NCBI GenBank assembly: GCA_023511995.1 | Contig: JAIMAL010000003.1 | Coordinates: 75,491 to 139,490 of the forward strand | DNA: 64,000 nucleotides | Source: Burkholderiales bacterium | Lineage (GTDB): Bacteria > Pseudomonadota > Gammaproteobacteria > Burkholderiales > Thiobacteraceae | Direction of reading: 5' to 3' | Part shown: positions 36,035 through 44,302 of the stretch, piece by piece | How the letters are laid out: every line of letters starts with the position of its first letter | Position numbering within the stretch: position 1 is the first letter of the stretch | Position numbers and translations under genes: made by a program | The notes under the pieces: generated by a model | Databases searched by the model: none | The model's input: the letters and a program-made list of their open reading frames with translations, nothing else | What the model was told of the DNA's origin: nothing

Positions 36035-37198
36035 CTAATCCGTCCCCCAGTAGGGGGTGGCGATGGGTTCGCCAAGGTCCGCTTCCACCAGCCGGCGGCG
36101 CACCTCGAGGAGCTGTTCGATGAGGCGCGGCTCGAAGCGGGCGTAGGCTTCCGCATCCGGCACCCGCCGCACCACCACCCCCAGAAGCTCGGTGATGGCA
36201 TTGCCGATGGAATTCTGGCTAATGGTGACGATGAGTTCGCCCCGGTCGTTACGGTAGATGAGCTGCTTGAAGGCCGGCTGCCAGCGGATGGAATTGGCGT
36301 AACGGGCATCGCGGATGCAGCGGTCGCGCACCATCTTGGCGGTCTTGAGGAAATCGTTGTCGAACAGCAGCTTTTCCTCCACCAGCTCGGGGAAGTAAAG
36401 GTCACGGGGAGGCGGGGAGTTGCGCGTGCTCACCTGACCGAAGAAGGTGCGGTAGAAATCGAGGAACCCCTTGAGCAGGGTGTCGTAATCCTTCCAGAAG
36501 GCGACCTGCCGCAGGGCGGCGGCCCCGCCCCGTACCCGCCAGCTGGGCAGACCCTGGGGATAACCGGTGAGGCCGAGCCGGCATCCCTCGCCCTCGCACA
36601 GCTCAAGCACGCGGAAATCCAGCTCGGCGAAAAAAGCGCGGTACACCTCCCGCATGTAGGCCTGGAACAGGGAATGCTGACCCCCGTCGGTGAGGTTGGG
36701 ATTGTCGGGGTCGGCCAGGGGCGCGGCGGCGAGCTCCGCCATGTCGAAGACGATGAAATGATTGTGCAGCATGCGGATGCTGGGCACACCGGGGGAGGTG
36801 AGGGGCCAGGTGGCATCCAGGCTTGCCTCCCCCGCCAGCACCAGGTGACGCGCGGGATCCGGGTACCGCTCCAGCATGTAGTCGATCATGATCTGGTTCA
36901 TGCGGTTCCACACCTGCTTGACCGGCTCCGGCACCTGGGTGCGGCGCACCGGGCGGCCCAGGGGGTCGAGGATGCGCTGGGAGGTGTTGTAGATGATGGA
37001 GGCATCGAAGACGTTGCTGTGCCCCAGTGCCTTGCGGTAGAGCAAAAGGTCCTCGGGATTGCGCAGAAGCCCGTTGTTGTGCACCAGATCGTTGAGGTTT
37101 TCCGTGCTGTTGAAAAACTCGTTGGGTTTCATCCCCTCCGGCACTTCCAGGGGGATGGGGCGGTAGGGGGTGACGATTTCGCGGGGTCCAATCTGCAT
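36035..37198 (-). CDS. Conserved hypothetical protein
   Basis: A 387-residue soluble protein with no signal peptide or membrane helix and normal codon use. Distinct stretches are PNEFFNSTENLNDLVHNNGL, ASIIYNTSQRILDPLGRPVR and RMLHNHFIVFDMAELA. I do not recognise the family. The HNHF motif invites comparison with metal- or nucleotide-binding His clusters, but there is no further support. I chose the ATG at 37198 (MQIGPREIV); 14 codons upstream another ATG exists without a clear ribosome binding site. It is divergent from the DUF1993 gene. Confidence 0.65.
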   Translation of the reverse strand: MQIGPREIVTPYRPIPLEVPEGMKPNEFFNSTENLNDLVHNNGLLRNPEDLLLYRKALGHSNVFDASIIYNTSQRILDPLGRPVRRTQVPEPVKQVWNRMNQIMIDYMLERYPDPARHLVLAGEASLDATWPLTSPGVPSIRMLHNHFIVFDMAELAAAPLADPDNPNLTDGGQHSLFQAYMREVYRAFFAELDFRVLELCEGEGCRLGLTGYPQGLPSWRVRGGAAALRQVAFWKDYDTLLKGFLDFYRTFFGQVSTRNSPPPRDLYFPELVEEKLLFDNDFLKTAKMVRDRCIRDARYANSIRWQPAFKQLIYRNDRGELIVTISQNSIGNAITELLGVVVRRVPDAEAYARFEPRLIEQLLEVRRRLVEADLGEPIATPYWGTD

Positions 37199-37418
37199 GG
37201 TCTTCTGCCTGTGGGGGAAACCGCCGCCATGGTAGCCCATCCCCGGCGCAAGGCAAACCGCCTTGGCGATGGGCCCGGCGCGGGCTGCGGCCTCACGGGA
37301 AACGCGGAGGCGGATTGCCGCCCGGTCTGTTCCTCAGGGAGCCGAAAACGGGCACGATAGAGGGCATCAACCGGGACATCCGCGAAGAGGTGAATTCCCA
37401 TTGATGAAAGGAGGTAAC

Positions 37419-37922
37419 ATGAGTCTTTCCGTCTATCAGGTGACCATTCCGCCGCTCACCCGCATGCTGCACAATCTGGATGCCATACTGGACAAGGCGG
37501 CGGCCCATTGCAGTGCCCACGGCATCGAGCCGGAGGCCTTGCTGCGCGATCGCCTCTATCCCGACATGTTCCCCTTCATAAGACAGGTGCAACTCGCCTG
37601 TGACCATGCGAAAAACGCCGCCGCCCGCCTCACCGGCCGCGAGGCACCGGAATTCGCCAATGACGAGCAGGACTTCGCCGCCCTCAAGACCCGCGTGGGG
37701 AAGACCATCGCCTATTTGCAGAGTTTCTCCCCAGCCGATTTCGAAGGTGCGGAAAACCGGGAGGTGGTGATCCGCCGGGGTGAAACCGTGACCACTTACC
37801 GGGGCGAGGAGTTCCTCCTCAACCGGGCCCTGCCCAATTTCTATTTCCACGTCACCACCGCCTACGCCATCCTGCGCCACAATGGCGTGGCGCTGGGCAA
37901 GCGGGATTACCTGGGGCGCTAG
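37419..37922 (+). CDS. DUF1993 family protein
   Basis: The 167-residue protein starts MSLSVYQVTIPPLTRMLHNL, has the family segment RLYPDMFPFIRQVQLACDHA and ends with LPNFYFHVTTAYAILRHNGV. This identifies DUF1993, a helical DinB-like family of unknown function. The ATG follows AAAGGAGGTAAC, one of the best ribosome binding sites of the window. It precedes mtfA by 5 nt. Confidence 0.88.
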   Translation: MSLSVYQVTIPPLTRMLHNLDAILDKAAAHCSAHGIEPEALLRDRLYPDMFPFIRQVQLACDHAKNAAARLTGREAPEFANDEQDFAALKTRVGKTIAYLQSFSPADFEGAENREVVIRRGETVTTYRGEEFLLNRALPNFYFHVTTAYAILRHNGVALGKRDYLGR

Positions 37923-37927
37923 CCGTC

Positions 37928-38734
37928 ATGCTGGCGCGCTTCAAAGCGTGGCGGCGCCTGCGCATCCTGGCGCGTCACCCCATCCCGGAGACGGAGTGGC
38001 AGCAGGCCGTGGCGCGACTGCCTCTGCTTGCGGGGCTCAGCAAGGGGGAGCTTGACCGCCTGCGGGAGTGGGTGACGCTGTTTTTGCACGAAAAGCAGAT
38101 CAGCGCCGCCGCGGGCCTTGTCCTCACCGATGGCATGCGCCTTTCCATCGCCATCCAGGCCTGCCTGCCCATCCTCAATCTCGGCCTCGAGTATTACCGG
38201 GGCTGGGTGGAGATCATCGTCTATCCCGATGAGTTCGTGCCCGAGTACGAATACGTGGATGACGATGGTCTGGTGCACCACGTGCGCGAGCCCATGACGG
38301 GGGAGGCGTGGCTCGGCGGGCCGGTGATCCTGTCCTGGCACGATGCCGCGGGCGATCACGGTGTTGCGGGCTACAACGTGGTGATCCACGAGCTCGCCCA
38401 CAAGCTGGACATGCTCAATGGGGAGGTCAACGGCTTTCCACCCCTGCACCGGGACATGAGTCACACGGCATGGAGCGAGGCCTTCGGTGCGGCCTACGCG
38501 GATTTCTGCCGGCGCGTGAATGCCGGGGAAGAGACGCCCCTCGACCCCTATGGGGCGGAGACGCCGGGGGAGTTTTTCGCCGTCATGAGCGAAGCCTTCT
38601 TCGAAACGCCGGAGGTGCTGGCGGCCACCTATCCGGAGGTCTATGCGCAGCTTTCGCTTTTCTACCGGCAGGATCCGCTGGCGCGGCGCCGGGCGTTTCT
38701 CAGCGCTTCTCGAATTTCAGCGCCACCGAGTTGA
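37928..38734 (+). CDS. mtfA: Zinc-dependent peptidase MtfA
   Basis: The 268-residue cytosolic metallopeptidase (M90 family) has the zinc motif [12 protein letters not shown] (HELAH at 154-158) and the downstream acidic ligand region SEAFFETP. In E. coli MtfA binds the Mlc repressor and has aminopeptidase activity; here the partner is unknown. Its 3' end overlaps the convergent msrB gene by 35 nt. Confidence 0.93.
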   Translation: MLARFKAWRRLRILARHPIPETEWQQAVARLPLLAGLSKGELDRLREWVTLFLHEKQISAAAGLVLTDGMRLSIAIQACLPILNLGLEYYRGWVEIIVYPDEFVPEYEYVDDDGLVHHVREPMTGEAWLGGPVILSWHDAAGDHGVAGYNVVIHELAHKLDMLNGEVNGFPPLHRDMSHTAWSEAFGAAYADFCRRVNAGEETPLDPYGAETPGEFFAVMSEAFFETPEVLAATYPEVYAQLSLFYRQDPLARRRAFLSASRISAPPS

Positions 38735-39095
38735 TGCAATAGCGTTGGCCCGTGGGGGGTGGACCGTCGTCGAAGACATGCCCGAGATGGGCGCCACAGC
38801 GGGCACAGAGGACTTCGGTGCGCACCATGCCATGGCTGAAATCGGTTTCGGTGGCGATGTTCTCTTCGACGGCAGGCGCCCAGAAACTGGGCCAGCCGGT
38901 GCCGGAATCGAATTTGGTGTCCGAGGAAAACAACACCTCGCCGCAGCAGGCGCAGCGGTATACCCCGGGCTCGTGGTGGTCCCAGTAGGCGCCGCTGAAG
39001 GGCGGCTCGGTACCCTTCAGCCGGCAGACCCGGTATTGCTCGGGGGTGAGTTGTGCCTGCCATTCCTCGGGGGTCTTGCGGATCTTGTCGCTCAT
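38700..39095 (-). CDS. msrB: Peptide-methionine (R)-S-oxide reductase MsrB
   Basis: A 131-residue enzyme with zinc cysteines C48/C51 and C97/C100, substrate motif [10 protein letters not shown], and catalytic cysteine C120 in RYCINSVAL. It reduces methionine-R-sulfoxide in damaged proteins. The ATG at 39095 follows GGAGGAAC. It is convergent with and overlaps mtfA. Confidence 0.96.
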   Translation of the reverse strand: MSDKIRKTPEEWQAQLTPEQYRVCRLKGTEPPFSGAYWDHHEPGVYRCACCGEVLFSSDTKFDSGTGWPSFWAPAVEENIATETDFSHGMVRTEVLCARCGAHLGHVFDDGPPPTGQRYCINSVALKFEKR

Positions 39096-39161
39096 GGGGG
39101 TTCCTCCTCCGGCTATGGTAGCGACAGCCGCCGCGGTCGTCATCCCGGCAAGCTGCGCGCC

Positions 39162-40781
39162 TTACGGCCGGGCGGGTGGGCGTTGCAGGTGGGCGTAAGG
39201 GGGCAGGGTCTTCAGACGGGCATCGGGGAGGGCGCCGCCCACAGTGAAATGGTAGAGGTCTTGCAGGGTGGCATCGCCGATGCCCAGCAGTTCATGGGTG
39301 GGATCATCGAAGAAACAGCCGATGCCCGTGCCCCGCAGGCCGGCGGCTTCCGCTTCCAGATAGAGCACCTGCCCCACCATGCCGGCTTCCCAATGGAGCT
39401 GCCGATAGACCCAGGGCCGATCCCTCAAGGGGTCGGCGAATTCCGCCAGCATGGCGAAGCTCAAGGCGCCGTCGGCGGCGATGTCCTGGTGACAGGCCAA
39501 CGCCTGGGCCACCGCCCTGGTGTCGCCTGAAAGCAGGCGGAAAAGGGCGAGATGGGCGGGGCAGCCGGCGATCCCCTGCCATTCGAATTCCCGGGAAAGG
39601 GTCTTACGCAAAAGCGTGACGGCTTCTTCCCGCCGCGCCAGACAATAGAGCCCGGGGGAAAGGCCCTCGACCCGGTGCACGAAAAGGACGAGATGGATGC
39701 GTGGCGCCCAGCCGATGGCATCCCAGGGTGGCAGTGCCGGGCGGGGAAGCGTCTTGTCCAGCAGGCGATAAAAACCCTCGTGGGACAGGGCGGTGTGGCC
39801 ATCGAAGGCCTGGGCACTGCGCCGTTGGCGGATGAGGCGCACGGCGGGCGCATGGGTGGGGCAGGAAAGCGGCGGCGGCAGGGCAGGCGGCGTCGAAAGC
39901 GAGGGGGGCGTTGCCGGTTTCCGGGTGGCCTCGGCCACTTCCCCGATCACCGGCCAGTCGTGCTTGTGGCTTGGCGAAAGCTGGTTGGCCTGCCCCGCCC
40001 ACTCCTTCAGAGCGGCGATCAAGGGCGCGAGGGGCAGATCGTCGGGAAGGGGACCGGGGCCCACGAGGAGGAGCAGCTCCGGGTATTCGCCTTCGGCTTG
40101 CGGGAAATCCCCGGCGCGGTCGATACCCAACAGGGCGGCGAGCTCAGCATCGGCCACGCTTTCGACAAGCCGCGCCTGCCAGCCCAAGGTAGCGGCGGCG
40201 TAACGGACCGCCACCAGGGCATGGCCTGCGTCATGCTGGCAATAGCGGAAGGCCCGCTCGCCGTATTTCCACGCTTCGCGCCAGAAGATGGAAGTCAGTC
40301 CGATGAGGACGCAACCGGCGGGCAGAAGGGGCCATGTGCCGGCAAGCCGCGCGCGGCGTTCCAGCAGATGGTCGCTGGCGACATAGTGGTAAAGACCGCC
40401 GGCGAGATCCGGGCAGGCCTCGACGAGGAGATAGGCTTCGGTGGGATGGAGATTGCCGCTGGAGGGATTGCAGCGCAGGGCCCAGCGGGTGTTGCCGTAG
40501 GCTTTCCAGGCACTCAGGCCGAAGGCAAGCTCGAGGAGCGCCGCCACGGCATCCAGGGTAAGCGGGCGCGGCCTGCTGGGGGCTCGGTCCAGTTCAGCGA
40601 AGGGGAGGGGCAGCGCCGCCTCCTCGAGGAGAGGCAGCGCCACCGTGGGACAGCCGGCAAAGCGCCGGAAAGGATCAGGCTGGGTCGCCCAATCGAGCCC
40701 CCCGGGCCCCGCCGCATAGCGCCCGAAATGATGTTTGCTGCGCGCGTGATAGGAAAGAACCGTGCTCAGCCCGGTAGCCAC
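39162..40781 (-). CDS. SagB/ThcOx-type dehydrogenase with two nitroreductase domains
   Basis: A 539-residue protein containing two flavin nitroreductase-like domains. The N-terminal one has YHARSKHHFGRYA, the substrate/FMN region LRCNPSSGNLHPTEAYLL and WREAWKYGERAFRYCQHDAG. The C-terminal one has RQRRSAQAF and QLHWEAGMVGQVLYLEAE. In SagB/ThcOx relatives an FMN enzyme oxidises azolines in modified peptides. No YcaO cyclase or peptide gene is adjacent, so the substrate here is open. It is separated from msrB by 66 nt. Confidence 0.85.
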   Translation of the reverse strand: MATGLSTVLSYHARSKHHFGRYAAGPGGLDWATQPDPFRRFAGCPTVALPLLEEAALPLPFAELDRAPSRPRPLTLDAVAALLELAFGLSAWKAYGNTRWALRCNPSSGNLHPTEAYLLVEACPDLAGGLYHYVASDHLLERRARLAGTWPLLPAGCVLIGLTSIFWREAWKYGERAFRYCQHDAGHALVAVRYAAATLGWQARLVESVADAELAALLGIDRAGDFPQAEGEYPELLLLVGPGPLPDDLPLAPLIAALKEWAGQANQLSPSHKHDWPVIGEVAEATRKPATPPSLSTPPALPPPLSCPTHAPAVRLIRQRRSAQAFDGHTALSHEGFYRLLDKTLPRPALPPWDAIGWAPRIHLVLFVHRVEGLSPGLYCLARREEAVTLLRKTLSREFEWQGIAGCPAHLALFRLLSGDTRAVAQALACHQDIAADGALSFAMLAEFADPLRDRPWVYRQLHWEAGMVGQVLYLEAEAAGLRGTGIGCFFDDPTHELLGIGDATLQDLYHFTVGGALPDARLKTLPPYAHLQRPPARP

Positions 40782-40807
40782 GGGCCCCTCACGAGTGCCT
40801 CAAGGGG

Positions 40808-41389
40808 TCACATCAGCTGCCACTCGCCGCCCTCATCGCGACAGGCACGCCCCCGCTCCACCACCCGCCGGCCTTCGAAATAACGCTCGGCGGTGAATTC
40901 CCGGCAATCCCGCTCGGCGGCGCGAAAGCTTTCCCCCGGGATCACCACGTAGTCGATGCCGGTGTGGGGATTACGCCAGATGACGCGGCGTCCCGGTGGG
41001 GCGAGTTCCAGGGTATGGCCGATGCAGGCGCGGTCCACCTCGTCCCAGTCGCGGCCGATCTTGGCGCCGATGATGGCACCCAGCACCGTGCCCGCCAAAA
41101 TGGCCACCGTGCGGCCCTCGCCCTTGCCGATCTGGGAACCGATGACAGCCCCCGCCACGCCGCCAAGCACCGCGCCCACAGCGGAATAATCGCAGCGCCC
41201 GACGAGAATGCCGTAGTCCTTGGGCCATTTGCTGCCGTAATAGCCCAGGTAGTAGGGATCGTGTTTCTTGCGCCAGCCATGGGCGGGCGCGTGGGGGGGC
41301 GGATCGGCCACCGCCGGTGGCACCGCGGTGAGGGCGACCAGGGCGGCCAGGACGAGGGCGAAGGGGCGCAAAGACAGACGAAGGGACAT
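40808..41389 (-). CDS. Exported glycine-zipper protein
   Basis: The 193-residue protein has a signal peptide (about residues 1-28, ending AVA). A Tyr-rich stretch (DPYYLGYYGSKWPKDYG) follows, then a glycine zipper (AVGAVLGGVAGAVIGSQIGK and AGTVLGAIIGAKIG) and a C-terminal domain with two or three Cys. It resembles the RT0821/Lpp0805-type surface proteins, often outer-membrane lipoprotein-like, but no lipobox is visible. Function unknown. Confidence 0.75.
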   Translation of the reverse strand: MSLRLSLRPFALVLAALVALTAVPPAVADPPPHAPAHGWRKKHDPYYLGYYGSKWPKDYGILVGRCDYSAVGAVLGGVAGAVIGSQIGKGEGRTVAILAGTVLGAIIGAKIGRDWDEVDRACIGHTLELAPPGRRVIWRNPHTGIDYVVIPGESFRAAERDCREFTAERYFEGRRVVERGRACRDEGGEWQLM

Positions 41390-41539
41390 GGACTTCCTTT
41401 CAGGCGAGCTGACCGGAGGTTATTCTAGACGCAGCCGGGACGATGCTGCATGACGATTTGGAATTCCTCGGGGCGGCGAGGCTGGAGTATCATCCAGGCG
41501 TTTGCCAACCCCGTGTTGGCCGCGGATGAGGAGGGGTCC

Positions 41540-42205
41540 ATGCGTATTCTCTTGGCCGACGACCATTCCCTGTTCCGCGAAGGGCTGCTGCATGTGCTCA
41601 AGGACTTGGGCACCGAGCCCGACGTGGTGCAGGCCGCCGACTATCCGGGCGCCCTCGAGGCCGCTGCGCGCAATCCCGATCTGGACCTGGCGCTGTTGGA
41701 TCTCAACATGCCGGGCATGGACGGCCTCACCGGCGTGCGGACTTTCCGCAGCCGCCATCCCCTGATCCCCGTCATCGTCCTGTCCGCGAGCGAATCGCCG
41801 GAAGATGTGAGGCAGGCCCTGGACGCGGGGGTGTTGGGCTACATCCCCAAGTCCTCCACGGCGCAGGTGATGTTGAGCGCCATCAAATTGGTGCTGGCGG
41901 GGGGCGTGTATCTGCCTTCCCTGCTCCTCGGCTACGAAGGGACGATGGAAGCCGCGCCCACCAAGCCCGCCGCAGCCGCCGGCCGACGCAGCACGCGCGG
42001 CCTCACCGAGCGCCAGTTGCAGGTGCTAGCCCTGCTGGCGGAGGGTAAACCCAACAAAGTGATCGCCCGGCGCCTGGATATCACCGAGGGAACGGTGAAG
42101 ATTCATCTGGCGGCGATCTTTCAGACCCTGGGTGTGCGCAACCGCACCGAAGCGGTGATTGCGGCGCAGGAGATGGATTTGACGCCCTACCGTTTGCCGG
42201 AGTGA
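41540..42205 (+). CDS. NarL/FixJ-family response regulator
   Basis: The 221-residue regulator has a receiver domain (MRILLADDHSLFREGL, phospho-acceptor in LLDLNMPG) and a LuxR-type helix-turn-helix at the C terminus (LTERQLQVLALLAEGKPNKV and ITEGTVKIHLAAIFQTLGV). No sensor kinase gene is adjacent. The ATG at 41540 follows GAGGAGGGG. Its 3' end overlaps a small convergent ORF by 19 nt. Confidence 0.9.
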   Translation: MRILLADDHSLFREGLLHVLKDLGTEPDVVQAADYPGALEAAARNPDLDLALLDLNMPGMDGLTGVRTFRSRHPLIPVIVLSASESPEDVRQALDAGVLGYIPKSSTAQVMLSAIKLVLAGGVYLPSLLLGYEGTMEAAPTKPAAAAGRRSTRGLTERQLQVLALLAEGKPNKVIARRLDITEGTVKIHLAAIFQTLGVRNRTEAVIAAQEMDLTPYRLPE

Positions 42206-42411
42206 GGGGCGACACCCTTAAGCGGGGCGTGGCGCAGCACCTGCTCCCTTTCCTTGCGATTGACGGCAGCGATAAGGGCGAGGGAAAGCGCCCGTGCCTC
42301 TTCAATGCTGAGATGGATCTCCCCATGGGAGGGCAGGCTCAGGCGCACGCCCGGGCTGGCGGCCATCCCCACCTCCACCTGCACCGGCAACGTCTCTGCG
42401 GTCGGTTCCAT
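42187..42411 (-). CDS. Small hypothetical protein
   Basis: A 74-residue ORF with a plausible soluble pattern (GVRLSLPSHGEIHLSIEEAR then ALSLALIAAVNR). No family recognised. An alternative ATG at 42435 exists. Its tail overlaps the convergent response regulator gene by 19 nt. The 26-bp palindrome at 42479-42504 lies in its upstream region. Confidence 0.45.
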   Translation of the reverse strand: MEPTAETLPVQVEVGMAASPGVRLSLPSHGEIHLSIEEARALSLALIAAVNRKEREQVLRHAPLKGVAPHSGKR

Positions 42412-42478
42412 GACATTCTTCCCAAACGGCGTCATTGCACCGCGCCGATGTTACCGGCCCATGAAAGGGCGCGCAGCC

Positions 42479-42504
42479 TGGCCTTTGGCATATGCCAAAG
42501 GCCA
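42479..42504. repeat. 26-bp perfect palindrome
   Basis: TGGCCTTTGGCAT is followed directly by its exact reverse complement, with no loop. It lies in the 120-144-nt gap between the small ORF and efp, next to but distinct from the efp terminator hairpin (42511-42541). It could be an operator for a dimeric regulator of the small ORF or a dispersed palindromic element. Confidence 0.9.
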
Positions 42505-42510
42505 TAGGCG

Positions 42511-42541
42511 AAAAAAAAAGCCAGGTGGTCCTGGCTTTTTT
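42511..42541 (-). terminator. Rho-independent terminator of efp
   Basis: AGCCAGG-TGGT-CCTGGCT forms a 7-bp stem (42519-42536), with a run of eight A on its left and six T on its right. It can end transcription from efp on the minus strand and also read-through from the plus strand. Confidence 0.9.
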
Positions 42542-42555
42542 GGCGTGGGCGGGAT

Positions 42556-43113
42556 TCAGGCGGTGATGCGGCGCCGGTATTCGTGGGTGCGGGTGTCGAT
42601 CTCGATCTTGTCGCCGCTTTCGCAGAAGAGGGGCACCTGAATCTCGAAGCCGGTGGCAAGCCGCGCCGGTTTCATCACCTTGCCGGTGGTATCGCCCCGC
42701 ACCGCGGGCTCGGTGGTGATTTCCCGGATGACGGTGGTGGGCAGCTCCACCGAGATGGCCTTGCCGTTGAAGAACACCACCTCCACCGGCATGCCGTCTT
42801 CGAGATAGTGGATGGCATCGCCCATGTTGTCCGCCTCGACCTCGTACTGCTCGAAGTTTTCGTCCATGAACACGTACATGGGATCGGCAAAATACGAGTA
42901 GGTCGCCGGCTTGCGTTCGAGAATGACCACGTCGAACTTGTCATCGGCCTTGTACACTGTCTCCGCCACCGAACCGGTGAGCAGATTCTTCATCTTGAGT
43001 TTGACCACCGCTGCATTGCGGCCGGAGCGGTTGTATTCGGCTTTCTGGACGACCATCGGATCCTTGCCGATCATCACCACGTTGCCTGCGCGAAGTTCCT
43101 GTGCGGTTTTCAT
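42556..43113 (-). CDS. efp: Translation elongation factor P
   Basis: The 185-residue EF-P has its three beta domains. The loop that is modified reads [10 protein letters not shown] with Arg at position 32, counting from MKTAQEL. Arg32-type EF-Ps are rhamnosylated by EarP, and earP lies directly upstream, so the modified form is expected here. EF-P relieves ribosome stalling at polyproline stretches. An ATG one codon earlier (43116) is an equal alternative start. An extended -10 element lies at 43156-43164, and a terminator follows the gene. Confidence 0.97.
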   Translation of the reverse strand: MKTAQELRAGNVVMIGKDPMVVQKAEYNRSGRNAAVVKLKMKNLLTGSVAETVYKADDKFDVVILERKPATYSYFADPMYVFMDENFEQYEVEADNMGDAIHYLEDGMPVEVVFFNGKAISVELPTTVIREITTEPAVRGDTTGKVMKPARLATGFEIQVPLFCESGDKIEIDTRTHEYRRRITA

Positions 43114-43155
43114 CATGCTGCCTCAATGACCTTGGCTGAGTCTGAAAAACTTTGA

Positions 43156-43164
43156 ATTATAACA
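43156..43164 (-). promoter_or_regulatory. Extended -10 element for efp
   Basis: On the minus strand TGTTATAAT is a full extended -10 (TGnTATAAT), 42 nt before the efp ATG and overlapping the end of earP. It would let efp be made independently of the upstream genes. Confidence 0.65.
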
Positions 43165-44299
43165 TCTTCCCGCAAAATTGCACCAGGAGGCTCGCCAGAT
43201 CCGGCTGCCCCGCCAGGTGCTTCTCCCAGGCCGCGGCGTGGTGGGCGAGGCTTTCCCAATGCGCCTCGCAGGCCTGCCATGCCTCCCGGACGCCCGTCTG
43301 CCGATTCCAGGCCTGCCACAGGGCGCTCAGGGCATTCGCCGCCTGGGGCGGAAGACCGCTGACATAGACGGCGGTAAAGGCTTCAAGTTTCCTCCAGTGC
43401 GCGCCGTCCTCCTGGGGATAGATGTGCCAGGCAAAGGGACGTGCCGCCCACTGGGCGCGGACGAAGGAATCCTCGCCCCGCACGAAATTGAAATCACAGG
43501 CCCAAAGCAGCCGGTCGTATTCGTCCTGGGGCAGAAAGGGCAGGACCTGGACCCGCAGCATCCCCCGCTCCACCGCCTGCCCGGGCGCCAGGGGAAGCAT
43601 GAGCGCCGCAGCCACCTGGGGCAGCAGGCGTCCCTCGGGGATCAAGCAGGTGACCGGCCGGGCGGAATGGGCGAGGACATGCAAAAGTTCCGCCACCGCC
43701 GCATTTTCGTAGGCGAAGAGGGAAATGCGGCGCTCCCCCGGCCGGGCGGGGCCCACCCCCCACCGCTGCCAGAAGGCGGCCTGCGCCGCGGGGTCGGCCT
43801 GAAAGGCGGCGCGTTGCCGTGTCAGGTCCCGCTCCCGCAAAAGCCCGCCAGTGTGGGCACCGAATCCCGGAAAGAAAAAATATTTCGTCAACGGCAGCCG
43901 CGGATGGGGCGACACCATCAGATGATGCTGCGGCACCCACGCCTCCGCGCTCAGGTATTCCAGATTGATCCAGAGGGGGGGCGGAGAGCGGCGGGCCATG
44001 GCGGCGAGGAAGGTTTCCGGCAGGGTGCAGCCAAAGGCTTCGATCACCCCGTCGTGGGGCACGACCTCGGGGAAGGGGGAAGGCCAGTGGCACACCTCCA
44101 CCCCCGCCACCTGCTGGCTTGCGCGTGCGGCATCGAGCTGCGGCGTGAGCCGGGCCAGCACCTCGAGACGATCCACCCACAGGCGGACGGTGTGGCCGTA
44201 TTCCTGCGCGAGCTGACGGGCAAGCCGCCAACTCACCCCTGCATCGCCGTAATTGTCGATGACGGTGCAGAAGATGTCCCAGCTGTTGCAGTCGGCCAT
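43157..44299 (-). CDS. earP: EF-P arginine rhamnosyltransferase EarP
   Basis: The 380-residue GT-B-type enzyme starts WDIFCTVIDNYGDAGVSWRL, the EarP N-terminal signature with the catalytic Asp. It contains the nucleotide-sugar site region DFNFVRGEDSFVRAQW followed by ARPFAWHIYPQ. It transfers rhamnose from dTDP-rhamnose to Arg32 of EF-P, encoded next. It follows envZ after 3 nt. Confidence 0.95.
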   Translation of the reverse strand: MADCNSWDIFCTVIDNYGDAGVSWRLARQLAQEYGHTVRLWVDRLEVLARLTPQLDAARASQQVAGVEVCHWPSPFPEVVPHDGVIEAFGCTLPETFLAAMARRSPPPLWINLEYLSAEAWVPQHHLMVSPHPRLPLTKYFFFPGFGAHTGGLLRERDLTRQRAAFQADPAAQAAFWQRWGVGPARPGERRISLFAYENAAVAELLHVLAHSARPVTCLIPEGRLLPQVAAALMLPLAPGQAVERGMLRVQVLPFLPQDEYDRLLWACDFNFVRGEDSFVRAQWAARPFAWHIYPQEDGAHWRKLEAFTAVYVSGLPPQAANALSALWQAWNRQTGVREAWQACEAHWESLAHHAAAWEKHLAGQPDLASLLVQFCGKML

Positions 44300-44302
44300 G
44301 CC

